From Novosphingobium chloroacetimidivorans (GTDB lineage Bacteria > Pseudomonadota > Alphaproteobacteria > Sphingomonadales > Sphingomonadaceae): a DNA stretch of 64,000 nt. The translations under genes and the position numbers were made by a program. The stretch spans positions 124,001 through 188,000 of the forward strand of contig NZ_JACHLR010000002.1 of NCBI RefSeq assembly GCF_014204535.1. Reading direction: 5' to 3'. The notes below the pieces were generated by a model that was not told where the DNA came from, searched no databases, and saw nothing but the letters and a program-made list of their open reading frames with translations. Each line of letters begins with the position of its first letter. Position 1 is the stretch's first letter. This document shows positions 8,314 through 20,093 of the stretch, piece by piece.

Positions 8314-9060
8314 TCATTCCTGCGACGGCAGGGATCCATCTCCGTTGCCGTCGATCGACAAAGCTTCGGAGACTGGAATCGCGCCTTCGCGGGACGTGGC
8401 CTGGTGTTCAGGCGCGGTGAAGCCCAGCGCGAGGAAGTCGGCGGGGAATGGCGCCCCCGCAACGATGGCGGGCTTGCCTTCGCGCGGCACCGTCAGTGCC
8501 GCAGCATGCAGCATCGTGCGTGCAGCATTGCCGCTGCCGTACACCGGATCGCCCAGCAGCGGGGATCCCAGGCCGCTCGCCGCATGGACGCGGATCTGGT
8601 GGGTGCGGCCGGTTTCGGGACGGAACTCGACCAATGTGCGACCCTCGTGCTCGGCCAGCTTGCGCCAATGGGTGATCGCCGGCTTGCCCTTGCGCGCGGG
8701 GATCATGCGCCAGCCATCCTTGGCGGTGCTGACCTTGGACAGGGCGAGATCGATCGTGCCTTCCTGCCCTTCGACGCTGCCGTCGACCACGCCGAGATAG
8801 ACCTTTTCCACCGCGCGTGCCTCGAACGCGGCGGAGAAGCGCTTCAACGCCTTGGGATTGCGCGCGAGCAGCAGGCAACCGGAGGTGTCGCGGTCGAGCC
8901 GGTGAACGGGAGCGGGATCGCGCTGGAAGTTCAGGCGCAAGTTGCCAAGCTCGTCCTCCAGGCTGGGACCGCCGGCACGCGGCGTGTCGAGCGGCAGGCC
9001 GGCCGGCTTGTCGATGACGAGCGCCTCGCCATCCTCGAACAGGATCGGGAACGGGCTCAT
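8314..9060 (-). CDS. RluA-family pseudouridine synthase
   Basis: A 248-residue protein with the RluA signature HRLDRDTSG; the catalytic aspartate is Asp56. 'LVIDKPAGLPLDTPR' near the N-terminus and 'TGRTHQIRVHAASGL' are further conserved blocks. It converts uridine to pseudouridine in rRNA or tRNA. No N-terminal S4 domain is present, as in RluA/TruC-like members, so the target site cannot be assigned. The start overlaps the stop of the upstream aminotransferase gene (ATGA), so the two are co-translated. Confidence 0.88.
   Translation of the reverse strand: MSPFPILFEDGEALVIDKPAGLPLDTPRAGGPSLEDELGNLRLNFQRDPAPVHRLDRDTSGCLLLARNPKALKRFSAAFEARAVEKVYLGVVDGSVEGQEGTIDLALSKVSTAKDGWRMIPARKGKPAITHWRKLAEHEGRTLVEFRPETGRTHQIRVHAASGLGSPLLGDPVYGSGNAARTMLHAAALTVPREGKPAIVAGAPFPADFLALGFTAPEHQATSREGAIPVSEALSIDGNGDGSLPSQE
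8319..8332. repeat. Small intergenic hairpin (CATTCCTGCGACGGCAGGGATCC type)
   Basis: CCTGC-GACG-GCAGG forms a 5-bp hairpin inside TCATTCCTGC...GCAGGGATCCAT, which looks like a degenerate copy of the 'CATTCCCGCG...CGCGGGAATCC' repeat of many proteobacteria. It lies at the very end of the RluA-type gene, before arfB. Confidence 0.45.
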
Positions 9061-10223
9061 GCCACGGCCTTGGCGATGCGGCGCAGGGCCTCGTCAAGCT
9101 TGGCCTCGTCGGCGGCGAAGCTGATGCGGAAGCCATCTTGACCGCCGAAGGCACTGGCGGGCACGACCGCCACCCCATGGTCGAGCAAGTGCAGCACGAG
9201 TGCAGCATCGTCACCGAAGCGATCCATCAGGGGCGCCGCATCGACCATGCAGTAGAACGCGCCCTGGGGCACCGGCGTGGACAGGCCCGGGATCGCGTTG
9301 ATGGCGTCTACCACCACGTCGCGCCGGGTGCGGAAGCGATCTCGCCACTCGGCCAGGAATTCCTGCTGGCCTTCGAATCCGGCGACGGCGGCGGCCTGGC
9401 TGATCGACGAGGGATTGCCCGATGAGTGCGACTGCAGCGTTTCCATGGCGCGGATCAACCACTCGGGTCCGGCGGCAACGCCGATGCGGAACCCGGTCAT
9501 CGCATGGCTCTTGGACACGCCCGAAACGGTCAGCACCCGATCGGCCAGGTCGGGACACTCAGCGGCGAGCGTCACGTGGCTTTTCCCGGTGTAGTTGAGC
9601 GGCGCGTAGATGTCGTCCGACAGCACCAGCACCTCCGGATGACGGCGCAGCACTGCGCCGATGCTGCGCAGCATTTCGGGTGGATACCAGGCACCGGTCG
9701 GGTTTCCGGGGCTGTTGAGCAGCAGCCAGCGCGTGCGCGGGCCGATCAGCGCGTCCAGGTCCGCGCCATCGAACAGGTAATCGTGGGCCGGCGAGGTGAT
9801 CAGCGGCACGACGTTGCCGCCGGCGAAGCGAACGATCTCCGGATAACTCACCCACCAGGGAGCGGGCACGACCACCTCGTCGCCTTCGCTGATGGTGGCG
9901 AGCAGCGCGTGGAAGATCGCCTGCTTGCCGCCGGCGCTGACCGTTACCTGGCTGGTCGGAACTTCGAGGCCGAGGTCGCGAGCGAAGTGCAGCGCGACTG
10001 CCTGCTTGAGCCGTGTGGTGCCGCCCACCGCCGTGTAGCGTGTCTCGCCCGCATCGAGCGCGGCCTTGGCGGCGGCGATCACGTGCGGCGGGGTCGCGAA
10101 GTCGGGCTCGCCGACCGACAGGGAGATGATGTCCACGCCCTGCTCGCGCAGGCGCGTGGCCCGGTCGGTCATGGCAGTGGTCTGCGAAGGCGCGATGCGC
10201 GCGAGGGCGGTGGAGGTATGCAT
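9057..10223 (-). CDS. Class I/II pyridoxal-phosphate aminotransferase (aspartate-aminotransferase-like)
   Basis: A 388-residue fold-type I aminotransferase. Blocks seen are 'LSVGEPDFATPPHV', NSPGNPTGAWY at about 170-180, SDDIYAPL and the PLP lysine Lys238 in SGVSKSHAMTGFRIG. This matches the AspC/PatA-like group of bacterial aspartate or prephenate aminotransferases. The gene lies between pabBC and the pseudouridine synthase with 1-4 base overlaps on both sides, so all three form one leftward operon. The exact amino donor is not readable. Confidence 0.9.
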   Translation of the reverse strand: MHTSTALARIAPSQTTAMTDRATRLREQGVDIISLSVGEPDFATPPHVIAAAKAALDAGETRYTAVGGTTRLKQAVALHFARDLGLEVPTSQVTVSAGGKQAIFHALLATISEGDEVVVPAPWWVSYPEIVRFAGGNVVPLITSPAHDYLFDGADLDALIGPRTRWLLLNSPGNPTGAWYPPEMLRSIGAVLRRHPEVLVLSDDIYAPLNYTGKSHVTLAAECPDLADRVLTVSGVSKSHAMTGFRIGVAAGPEWLIRAMETLQSHSSGNPSSISQAAAVAGFEGQQEFLAEWRDRFRTRRDVVVDAINAIPGLSTPVPQGAFYCMVDAAPLMDRFGDDAALVLHLLDHGVAVVPASAFGGQDGFRISFAADEAKLDEALRRIAKAVA

Positions 10224-12079
10224 CAGGTGAGCAGCCGCGCAGGCATGAGGCCGCGCAAGGCGTTGCCGACGAGGAAACCGCCGGCAAGGTCGTCGAGCGT
10301 CAGCTCGGCCTCGCGCGCGCGTCCCGCATCGATCAAAGAGCGGCGCAGTACGCCGGGCAGCAGGCCAAGCGCGGCGGGCGGCGTCAGCAGCGCGCCGTCT
10401 CGCTCGACGAAGATGTTGGTGAAGGTGCCTTCGGTGACCAGGCCATCGTCGCGCAGGAACAGCGCCTCGCCGGCGCCCGCGCTTCGCGCCACGGTCAGGC
10501 CTCGCTCGTAAAAGCCTCGGTCGGTACTTTTGTGCCGCAAGCGCCAGTCGCTACCGTCCACCGGGATCGGCAGCACCGCGCAGGTCAGCGGACTTGGCAT
10601 GGCTTCGGGCAGCTCGGCCAGTTCCAGGCTATAGGCACCGCTGCGCGCGGCGACGAGGCGCAGCTTAGCGGGGCCGTCGGCATCGAAGCACAGCGCCTGG
10701 ATGGCATTGCGCAAGGCATGGCGATCGTAGGCGAACCCGAGCGCCTCACAGCTGAGCCGCAGCCGCTCCAGATGCAGTTCGAGCAAGGGGATGCCGTCTT
10801 CGGGGGTGAAGCGCATCGTCTCGATCAGGTCGAACCGAGCGGCACCGGCGCCGTGGCCGCTCTGGGGATCCCGTCCCGACTGTCGCACGAACCCCCCTTT
10901 GACCAGGCACTCCCGCCACTCGGGAAGTGCTTGCGAATCCGCGACGATCGCGGAGCCGACGCCCAGGACCGCCCGGCCGCTTGTGCCTGACTTGCCCGGT
11001 TCCAGGCGCAAGGTGCGGATTGCCACATTGAACGCGGCATCGCCAGAGGGATCGATCCGGCCGATGCTGCCGCAGTACGCTTCGCGGGGATCGCGCTCCA
11101 CTTGCGCGATCAGTTCCATCGCGCGGATCTTGGGAGCGCCGGTCACCGAGCCGCAGGGGAAAAGCGACCGCAGCAGGTCGATCGCGTCGTGATTTTGAGC
11201 AAGCCGGCCGCGGACGGTAGAGACCATCTGGTGCACGGTCGGGTAGGTCTCGACCGCGAAGGGCTGCTCCACCCGCACGCTGCCGGGCACGGCGACGCGA
11301 GAGAGATCGTTGCGCATCAGGTCGACGATCATCAGGTTCTCGGCACGGTCCTTGGCCGATCCGGCAAGTGCGCCACGCAGGGCAGCGTCGTCCGCATGGT
11401 CCTGGCCGCGCGGGCGGGTCCCCTTCATCGGCCGGACCGTCACCTCGCCCGCCCGGAGCGCGAAGAACAGTTCGGGCGAGAAGCTGAGGAGCCAGCGATG
11501 ACCATCATGCACGATGCCGCCGTGGCCCGCCGCGGCGCTTGCACGCAGCGCAGCATAGAGCGCGAGCGGATCGCCTTGCCACGGTCCGGCGAGCGGGAAC
11601 GTCAGGTTCGCCTGGTAGATGTCGCCCGCGGTAATCGCCTCGTGCATGGTCGCGAAGGCCTTGGCGTAGCCGCCCTGGGAGACTTGCGGCTCGAGCGGGC
11701 CGATCGACGCCGGCGCGGTGCCGGTCGCGTGCGATGACAGCCAGCGCGGAACATCCACCGCTGCGATCGTCTCGTACGCCGAAAAGGCGCCGAACCACAG
11801 CAGCGGCGCGTCGCCTGCGCGATGCCGCAGCAGGTGCTCCAGCCTGGGCTCCAGGGAGAGGCCTGCCTCGTAGGCGATCGATCCGGCGAGATAGGCTCCC
11901 TCGCGCGAGAGCTGCCGCAGCCGGGCGAAGGCAGGCAGCACCTCGTCGGTGCGCCGGGCGACCACCAGCTCGCGGGGCGCGGTGTACAGCCGTGCCGCTT
12001 GGGCGCCCTCCGCCCGCGCATCGTCGAGCAGCACGAACGCAGTTCCGGCGGCAAGGGGGGCAGGAGCGCGAGACGACAC
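10223..12079 (-). CDS. pabBC: Aminodeoxychorismate synthase I fused to aminodeoxychorismate lyase (PabB-PabC)
   Basis: A 618-residue bifunctional enzyme for para-aminobenzoate (folate) synthesis. Residues 1 to about 360 are a chorismate-binding domain with KGTRPRG, '[15 protein letters not shown]' and '[17 protein letters not shown]'. The rest is a class IV aminotransferase domain with 'FDLIETMRF', [11 protein letters not shown] and '[10 protein letters not shown]'. Such PabB-PabC fusions are known in several bacterial groups. The glutamine amidotransferase PabA is not in the window. Its last base coincides with the first base of the aminotransferase start. Confidence 0.92.
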   Translation of the reverse strand: MSSRAPAPLAAGTAFVLLDDARAEGAQAARLYTAPRELVVARRTDEVLPAFARLRQLSREGAYLAGSIAYEAGLSLEPRLEHLLRHRAGDAPLLWFGAFSAYETIAAVDVPRWLSSHATGTAPASIGPLEPQVSQGGYAKAFATMHEAITAGDIYQANLTFPLAGPWQGDPLALYAALRASAAAGHGGIVHDGHRWLLSFSPELFFALRAGEVTVRPMKGTRPRGQDHADDAALRGALAGSAKDRAENLMIVDLMRNDLSRVAVPGSVRVEQPFAVETYPTVHQMVSTVRGRLAQNHDAIDLLRSLFPCGSVTGAPKIRAMELIAQVERDPREAYCGSIGRIDPSGDAAFNVAIRTLRLEPGKSGTSGRAVLGVGSAIVADSQALPEWRECLVKGGFVRQSGRDPQSGHGAGAARFDLIETMRFTPEDGIPLLELHLERLRLSCEALGFAYDRHALRNAIQALCFDADGPAKLRLVAARSGAYSLELAELPEAMPSPLTCAVLPIPVDGSDWRLRHKSTDRGFYERGLTVARSAGAGEALFLRDDGLVTEGTFTNIFVERDGALLTPPAALGLLPGVLRRSLIDAGRAREAELTLDDLAGGFLVGNALRGLMPARLLT

Positions 12080-12177
12080 GGCAGCGCCCTAGCGGCTTCG
12101 TGGCGCGCTGGCAAAAATGCCTCTCGCTTGGGCGACCAGCGAGCCCTATCGTCGACTGCGATAAGTTGGGAGAGACG

Positions 12178-13776
12178 ATGTCCGAGATCTACCTGGGGCT
12201 GGGCAGCAACGGCGAACGCCAGATCCTGCGCCTCTCGCGCGCCAACCGCCATGGACTTGTGGCGGGCGCAACCGGCACGGGCAAGACGGTGACGCTCCAA
12301 ACCATGGCCGAGCAGTTCTCCGCCGCCGGGGTTCCGGTGTTCCTGGCGGACGTGAAGGGCGACCTCGCCGGCATCGCCATGGCCGGCAGTCCGACGTTCA
12401 AGAACGCCGCCGTGCTGGAGGCGCGCGCCAAGGAGATCGGGCTTGCCGATTACGCCTACTCGGACAATCCGGCGGTGTTCTGGGACCTCTATGGCGAGCA
12501 GGGCCATCCGATCCGCACGACGATCTCGGAGATGGGGCCGCTGCTGCTGGCGCGGCTGCTGGACCTGAACGAGACTCAGGAAGGCGTGCTCAACATCGCG
12601 TTCCGCTTCGCCGACGAACAGGGCCTGCTGCTGCTCGACCTGGAGGACCTGCAGGCCATGCTGGTCCACACCGCCGAGCATGCCAGCGAGCTGTCGACCA
12701 GGTACGGCAACGTCTCCAAGGCGAGCGTCGGCGCCATCCAGCGCCAGCTGCTCAGCCTGGAAAGCCAGGGCGGCGCGCAGTTCTTCGGCGAGCCGGCGCT
12801 GGAGATCGTCGACTTCATGCGCTGCGACGAGCAGGGCCGCGGCGTCATCAACGTGCTGGCCGCGGACAAGCTGATGCGCAGCCCGAAGCTCTACGCCACG
12901 TTCCTGCTGTGGCTGCTGGCAGAGCTGTTCGAGACGCTTCCCGAAGTCGGCGACCTGGACAAGCCGCGGCTGGTGTTCTTCTTCGACGAGGCGCACCTGC
13001 TGTTCGACGATGCGCCCAAGGCGCTGCAGGAGAAGATCGAGCAGGTCGTGCGGCTCGTCCGCTCCAAGGGCGTGGGCGTCTACTTCGTCACGCAGAACCC
13101 GATCGACGTGCCCGAGGAGATCGCGGGCCAGCTGGGCAACCGCATCCAGCACGCACTGCGCGCCTTCACGCCGCGCGACAAGAAGGCGATCAAGGCGGCG
13201 GCCGAAACCTTTCGCATCAATCCCGAGCTCGATGTCGAGCGTGCGATCACGGAGTTGAAGACGGGCGAGGCGCTGGTTTCCACTCTGGACGAGGAGGGGG
13301 CGCCGAGTGTCGTGCAGCGCACGCTGATCGCGCCGCCGCGTTCGCGGCTGGGGCCGGTGACTGCCAAGGAACGCGCGATCGTGCAGTCGATCAGTCCGTT
13401 CGCCGGCAAGTACGACGCCCGGGTCGATCGCGAGAGCGCGGAGGAAGTGCTGGCGGCCAAGGCAGCCGATGCCGCTGCCACCGCGCGGGAAGTGGCCGAA
13501 AAGGGCGCGGAGGCGGTCGGTCGCCAGGAGCGCAAGAGCCCGAGCCTGTGGGATGGCTTGGGCGGCAAGGTTGCGCGCGCCGCTGCCGGCGCTGCGGCTG
13601 CGAGTGCAGGCTCGATCCTGGCGGGCAAGCTGCAGGGCCGGACCAGCCGCGCCAGCCCGCGCGCAAGCGCGGCCAGCGCCGCGGCCGGCACCATCGGCGG
13701 CACGCTGGAAAAGGCCATCGGCATCCCCGGCATCGCCCGGTTCGCGCGCAACCTCATCGGCGGGTTGATGCGCTAG
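12178..13776 (+). CDS. HerA-like ATPase / DUF853 helicase-type protein
   Basis: A 532-residue P-loop ATPase. Walker A GATGTGKT is at residues 30-37 and Walker [11 protein letters not shown] at about 267-276. A later '[20 protein letters not shown]' matches the DUF853 family of HerA-like proteins, often annotated as DUF853 helicases. HerA relatives are hexameric DNA translocases, but the role of DUF853 members is not settled. The C-terminal 100 residues are Ala/Arg-rich and probably disordered. The ATG at 12178 follows GGGAGAG; a long upstream extension of the frame is antisense to pabBC and is not taken. Confidence 0.88.
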   Translation: MSEIYLGLGSNGERQILRLSRANRHGLVAGATGTGKTVTLQTMAEQFSAAGVPVFLADVKGDLAGIAMAGSPTFKNAAVLEARAKEIGLADYAYSDNPAVFWDLYGEQGHPIRTTISEMGPLLLARLLDLNETQEGVLNIAFRFADEQGLLLLDLEDLQAMLVHTAEHASELSTRYGNVSKASVGAIQRQLLSLESQGGAQFFGEPALEIVDFMRCDEQGRGVINVLAADKLMRSPKLYATFLLWLLAELFETLPEVGDLDKPRLVFFFDEAHLLFDDAPKALQEKIEQVVRLVRSKGVGVYFVTQNPIDVPEEIAGQLGNRIQHALRAFTPRDKKAIKAAAETFRINPELDVERAITELKTGEALVSTLDEEGAPSVVQRTLIAPPRSRLGPVTAKERAIVQSISPFAGKYDARVDRESAEEVLAAKAADAAATAREVAEKGAEAVGRQERKSPSLWDGLGGKVARAAAGAAAASAGSILAGKLQGRTSRASPRASAASAAAGTIGGTLEKAIGIPGIARFARNLIGGLMR

Positions 13777-13778
13777 GA

Positions 13779-16455
<2,677 letters not shown>

Positions 16456-16463
<8 letters not shown>

Positions 16464-17873
16464 GCGGCAGCGCCAGTTGCGCGGTGAGCCCCTCGACCTT
16501 GCCGTCGGTGCCGCGCCGGTTGGCGAGCCGCAAGGCACCGCCATGCTGCTCGGCGATCGCACGGGCGAGGGCAAGGCCGAGGCCGGCGCCGCCCGTCTCG
16601 GAGTTGCGCGAAGGATCGCCGCGCGCGAACGGCTGCGTCATCGCTTCGATCGAGGAGTCGGGAATGCCCGGGCCATCGTCGTCGATGCGGATCACGGCAA
16701 ACCCGCTCTCGCGGCTGAGCGCCACTCGCGCACGCTCGCCATAGCGAACGGCGTTTCCGACGAGGTTGCGCAGGGCCCGCCGCAGCCAGGTCGGGCGGAC
16801 TTCCAGGACGATGCGTTCGGTATCGCCGAGCTCGACCGGCTCGGCCATGTCCTCGTATTCCTCGACCACCGAAGCGACCAGGGCCGAGAGCTCGTTGCGC
16901 TCCAGCGGGTCACTGGGGCGGCCGACGCGGGCGAGCGACAGGATGTCGTCGAGCGTGCGCACGATGTCCTCGATCGTCGCGGCCATTCGCATGCGCTCGG
17001 TATCGTCCTCGACCGACTCGATCCGCACGCGCAAGGCCGCGAGCGGCGTCTTCAGATCGTGTCCTATGGCGCCGAGCATGACGTCCTTCTCGTCGAGCAG
17101 CGAGGAGATGCGCCACTCCATCGCGTTCAGCGCGACGATCAACTGGCGAATGTCCTGCGGGCCCATTGGCTCGACCTGGCCGGATGGATCCTGCGTCGCG
17201 GCGAAGCGGGCGACCTGGCGAGTGAGCGCATTCAGGGGGTGCGTGATCCGGCGCAGGATCAGCGCCACTACACCGACCAGCACCAGGTAGAGCGTCAGGG
17301 TCTGCAAGGTCAGCGGCACCAGCAGGGCATTGGCCGAGGGCGGCGCCCGAACGCGTGCAACCATCCAGCCCGTGCTCTGGGGAGAGCGGACCCCTGCGAC
17401 GTAGAGGTCCGCAGCCTTGGCCCGATCGAACGCCTCAGGCGGCAAGTCGATCCGATCGGCGCGTCGAGCAAGCGCTGCCGTGGCATAGAGGTCCGAGGCC
17501 AGGGGGCGGCGTACGACGACGACCTCGGTGGTGCCGAAATCCTGGCTCGTCAGGATTTCTCGCAGCTTCTGCTCCGCGCCGGGATCGCGCCTTTCGCCTT
17601 GCTGCAAGGGCGAGGATCCGCGAGCTTCCACGGAGAAGCGGTGCAGGCGGTCGCCGAAAAGCGCCCGTGGTCCGGTCCGCAATCGACGCGGCGCGTGTTC
17701 GATGCCGCGCGTCTCGGCGATCAGGCGGAAGGCCAGCGCGTTCACCGTGTCGGCCTGGAAGCGCTCGCGCTGCGCACGGTAGATCAACGCAGCACCCAGG
17801 CCCTGAACCAGCAGCAGCGCCGCCGCGACGGCCAGCAGCATCTGGCCCATCAGGCTTCCGGGTCGAAGCGCTC

Positions 17874-17877
<4 letters not shown>
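16456..17877 (-). CDS. Membrane sensor histidine kinase (EnvZ-like)
   Basis: A 473-residue kinase. A first membrane helix lies at about 8-30 (MLLAVAAALLLVQGLGAA) and a periplasmic sensor stretch is bounded by a second helix at about 205-225 (LYLVLVGVVALIL). HAMP and the H-box IGHDLKTPL follow. The ATPase domain has 'LVGNAVRYGERARV', DDDGPGIP and 'GAGLGLALARAIAEQHGG'. The GTG start at 17877 overlaps the TGA of the regulator gene (GTGA), giving tight coupling. The stop region overlaps the convergent M1 peptidase end by 8 bases. It is the partner of the OmpR-type regulator; the signal is unknown. Confidence 0.9.
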
Positions 17878-18614
<737 letters not shown>

Positions 18615-18655
18615 GCCTGGTCCGGTGTCTCGCGCCCCATGCTGCGCCTCATCCT

Positions 18656-19273
18656 TCAGCCCTGAGCCTTCTGGGCGCGCATCTGCTGCCACTTGGCCTT
18701 CATCTGCTCGCGCGCGGCCTGGCGCTCCGCCTGGGTGACCTGGCCGTCCTTGTTGGCATCGATCGTGTCGAAGCGCTTGAGCGTGGCTGCGGCGAACTCC
18801 GCCTGGGTGACGGCGCCGTCGCCGTTGGCGTCGGCCATCTTGCCCATCATCATGCCGCCACGGTGTCCGCCACGTCCACCCCAGCGATGGCCGCCGCGAC
18901 CCTTGCCCCAGCTCTTGGCGCCATCTGGTCCATCAGCCGCCATGCGTGGGCCAGCCTTGGCGGGTCCGCGATCCGCGGTGAACTCGGCCTTGGTGATCTG
19001 TCCGTCCTTGTTGGCATCGAGCCGCTCGAACATGCGCGTCTTGCGGGCTTCGCGTGCCAGCTGGCGGTCGGCCTTGTCGAGCTTGCCGTCCTTGTTCTGG
19101 TCGAGCTTGGCGAAACGCGTCGCAGCCTGCGTCTGCGCCTCGGCGCGGGTGAGCACGCCGTTGCCGTCGGCATCGCCCCACCTTGCGCCCTGCGTCTGGG
19201 CGGCATTGGCGGCGCCGCCTGCCAGGGCGAGGGCGGCGGCGGAAAGTCCGATCGCGATTGTCTTGATGGTCAT
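18656..19273 (-). CDS. Secreted EF-hand calcium-binding protein with five EF loops
   Basis: A 205-residue protein. A signal peptide occupies about 1-24 (MTIKTIAIG...GGAANA). Five calcium-binding loops are visible: DADGNGVLTRAE, DQNKDGKLDKAD, DANKDGQITKAE, DANGDGAVTQAE and DANKDGQVTQAE. A Gly/Arg/His-rich linker (GKGRGGHRWGGRGGHRGG) separates loops 3 and 4 and could bind another metal. Location is probably periplasmic. It precedes the regulator and kinase genes on the same strand, hinting at a calcium- or metal-linked envelope response. ATG 19273 is chosen for the signal peptide. Confidence 0.9.
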   Translation of the reverse strand: MTIKTIAIGLSAAALALAGGAANAAQTQGARWGDADGNGVLTRAEAQTQAATRFAKLDQNKDGKLDKADRQLAREARKTRMFERLDANKDGQITKAEFTADRGPAKAGPRMAADGPDGAKSWGKGRGGHRWGGRGGHRGGMMMGKMADANGDGAVTQAEFAAATLKRFDTIDANKDGQVTQAERQAAREQMKAKWQQMRAQKAQG

Positions 19274-19304
19274 GGTTCGATCCTGGTGTCCTGAGGAGTA
19301 AAGC

Positions 19305-19356
19305 GAAAGCCGCGGAGCGGAAGGGGAGGGAGGAGAACTCTCGCCCTGCGGCTTTC
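19305..19356 (-). promoter_or_regulatory. Long stem-loop in the EF-hand gene leader
   Basis: GAAAGCCGC (19305-19313) and GCGGCTTTC (19348-19356) are perfect 9-base complements flanking a 34-base purine/pyrimidine-skewed loop. It lies 32 bases upstream of the EF-hand start codon, in the expected mRNA leader. It could be an attenuator or a translation control hairpin, or simply a leader structure. Confidence 0.4.
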
Positions 19357-19465
19357 TTGCAACCCTTCTAAAGCGCGAATGTCGCGCGAGTGTGCCGGGT
19401 CGCTGCGAAAGTGTGATGATTTGTATCACGCACTGTGTCCCGTTCACCCCAGTGCAAGCGCGAGG

Positions 19466-19867
19466 TTACCGGCGGCGGTGCTGCGTGCCCTGGCCGGCCG
19501 TGACGAACAGAGCGGTCGCCGGGCCGGCAAGGTCAGCGGTGTGCCAGGTTCCCGCCGGGTTGATCGCGTATTGCCCGGCTTGCAGCGGCTCAGAGTGGAA
19601 CGCGCCGTTCGGCAGCACCTGGATCAGCGTCATCTCGCCGGCGATGCAGACGACGAGTTCATCGCCTGCCGGGTGCATCTCCCAGCTGTCCCAGCTTTCG
19701 GCGAAGTCGTAGAGCGAAACCAGCCGACCTTCCGCACCGTCCGCTGCCGTGCGCGCGGCATATGCTTCGTACCAGGCCATGCCGGCGAATTCGGGCTGTG
19801 GGATGGCCTTGGCGCCGAGCCCGAGATGCACCGGATGGGTGCGCAGATCGCCGGGGGCGGCCATCAT
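19466..19867 (-). CDS. Cupin-domain protein
   Basis: A 133-residue single-domain cupin. The core reads 'SWEMHPAGDELVVCIAGEMT' then 'GQYAINPAGTWHTADL', giving His/Glu/His positions typical of metal-binding cupin motifs 1 and 2. Function within this very broad fold is unknown; 'anti-sigma ChrR-like' or a small-molecule-binding protein are both possible. The start ATG overlaps the stop of a 37-residue gene (ATGA), so the two are translated together. The ATG three bases further in (19864) is an alternative start. Confidence 0.8.
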   Translation of the reverse strand: MMAAPGDLRTHPVHLGLGAKAIPQPEFAGMAWYEAYAARTAADGAEGRLVSLYDFAESWDSWEMHPAGDELVVCIAGEMTLIQVLPNGAFHSEPLQAGQYAINPAGTWHTADLAGPATALFVTAGQGTQHRRR

Positions 19868-19977
19868 GAGCCAGCCGGCATGCAGAAGGTGTTGAGCGTG
19901 TCGTCATCGGGGTCGCATTCGCAGCGCCAGCTGTTCGCCAGATCGGTCGTGCCGAACGTCACATGAGCCACCTGCAT
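19864..19977 (-). CDS. Small 37-residue protein coupled to the cupin gene, unknown function
   Basis: A short gene below usual annotation cut-offs. It begins MQVAHVTFGTTDLANSW and continues RCECDPDDDTLNTFCMPAGS, with three Cys and an Asp-rich centre. Support comes from a strong ribosome binding site (GAGGAGGGAG, 6-8 bases before ATG 19977) and a 4-base overlap of its stop with the cupin start. I do not recognise the family. The CxC...C pattern with acidic residues might bind metal, but that is a guess. It may instead be a leader peptide controlling cupin translation. Confidence 0.55.
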   Translation of the reverse strand: MQVAHVTFGTTDLANSWRCECDPDDDTLNTFCMPAGS

Positions 19978-20055
19978 TGCAATCGCTCCCTCCTCACGCT
20001 CCGGTTCCCCTCGCGGGACGGATATGTTCTGCATCGTGGAGGGGCATCGGCGATG

Positions 20056-20075
20056 GTGCAACCATGTGTTTGCAC
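20056..20075. promoter_or_regulatory. Inverted repeat GTGCAA-N8-TTGCAC upstream of the small gene/cupin pair
   Basis: A 6-bp perfect dyad with an 8-base spacer lies 79 bases upstream of the 37-residue gene start, in the 116-base gap after the aminopeptidase gene stop. Its size and position fit a dimeric repressor site for the small gene and cupin. No regulator is identified. Confidence 0.35.
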
Positions 20076-20093
20076 TACCTCCATCCCGATCGC

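Noticed and set aside
8404..12079. Plus-strand open frames antisense to the RluA-type, aminotransferase and pabBC genes
   Set aside because: The minus-strand genes carry full catalytic motifs and tight operon spacing; the plus-strand frames do not resemble proteins.
12909..13778. Possible 290-codon N-terminal extension of the M1 peptidase
   Set aside because: It runs in another frame through the HerA-like gene and is Arg/Gly-rich. The signal peptide right after 13779 marks the true start.
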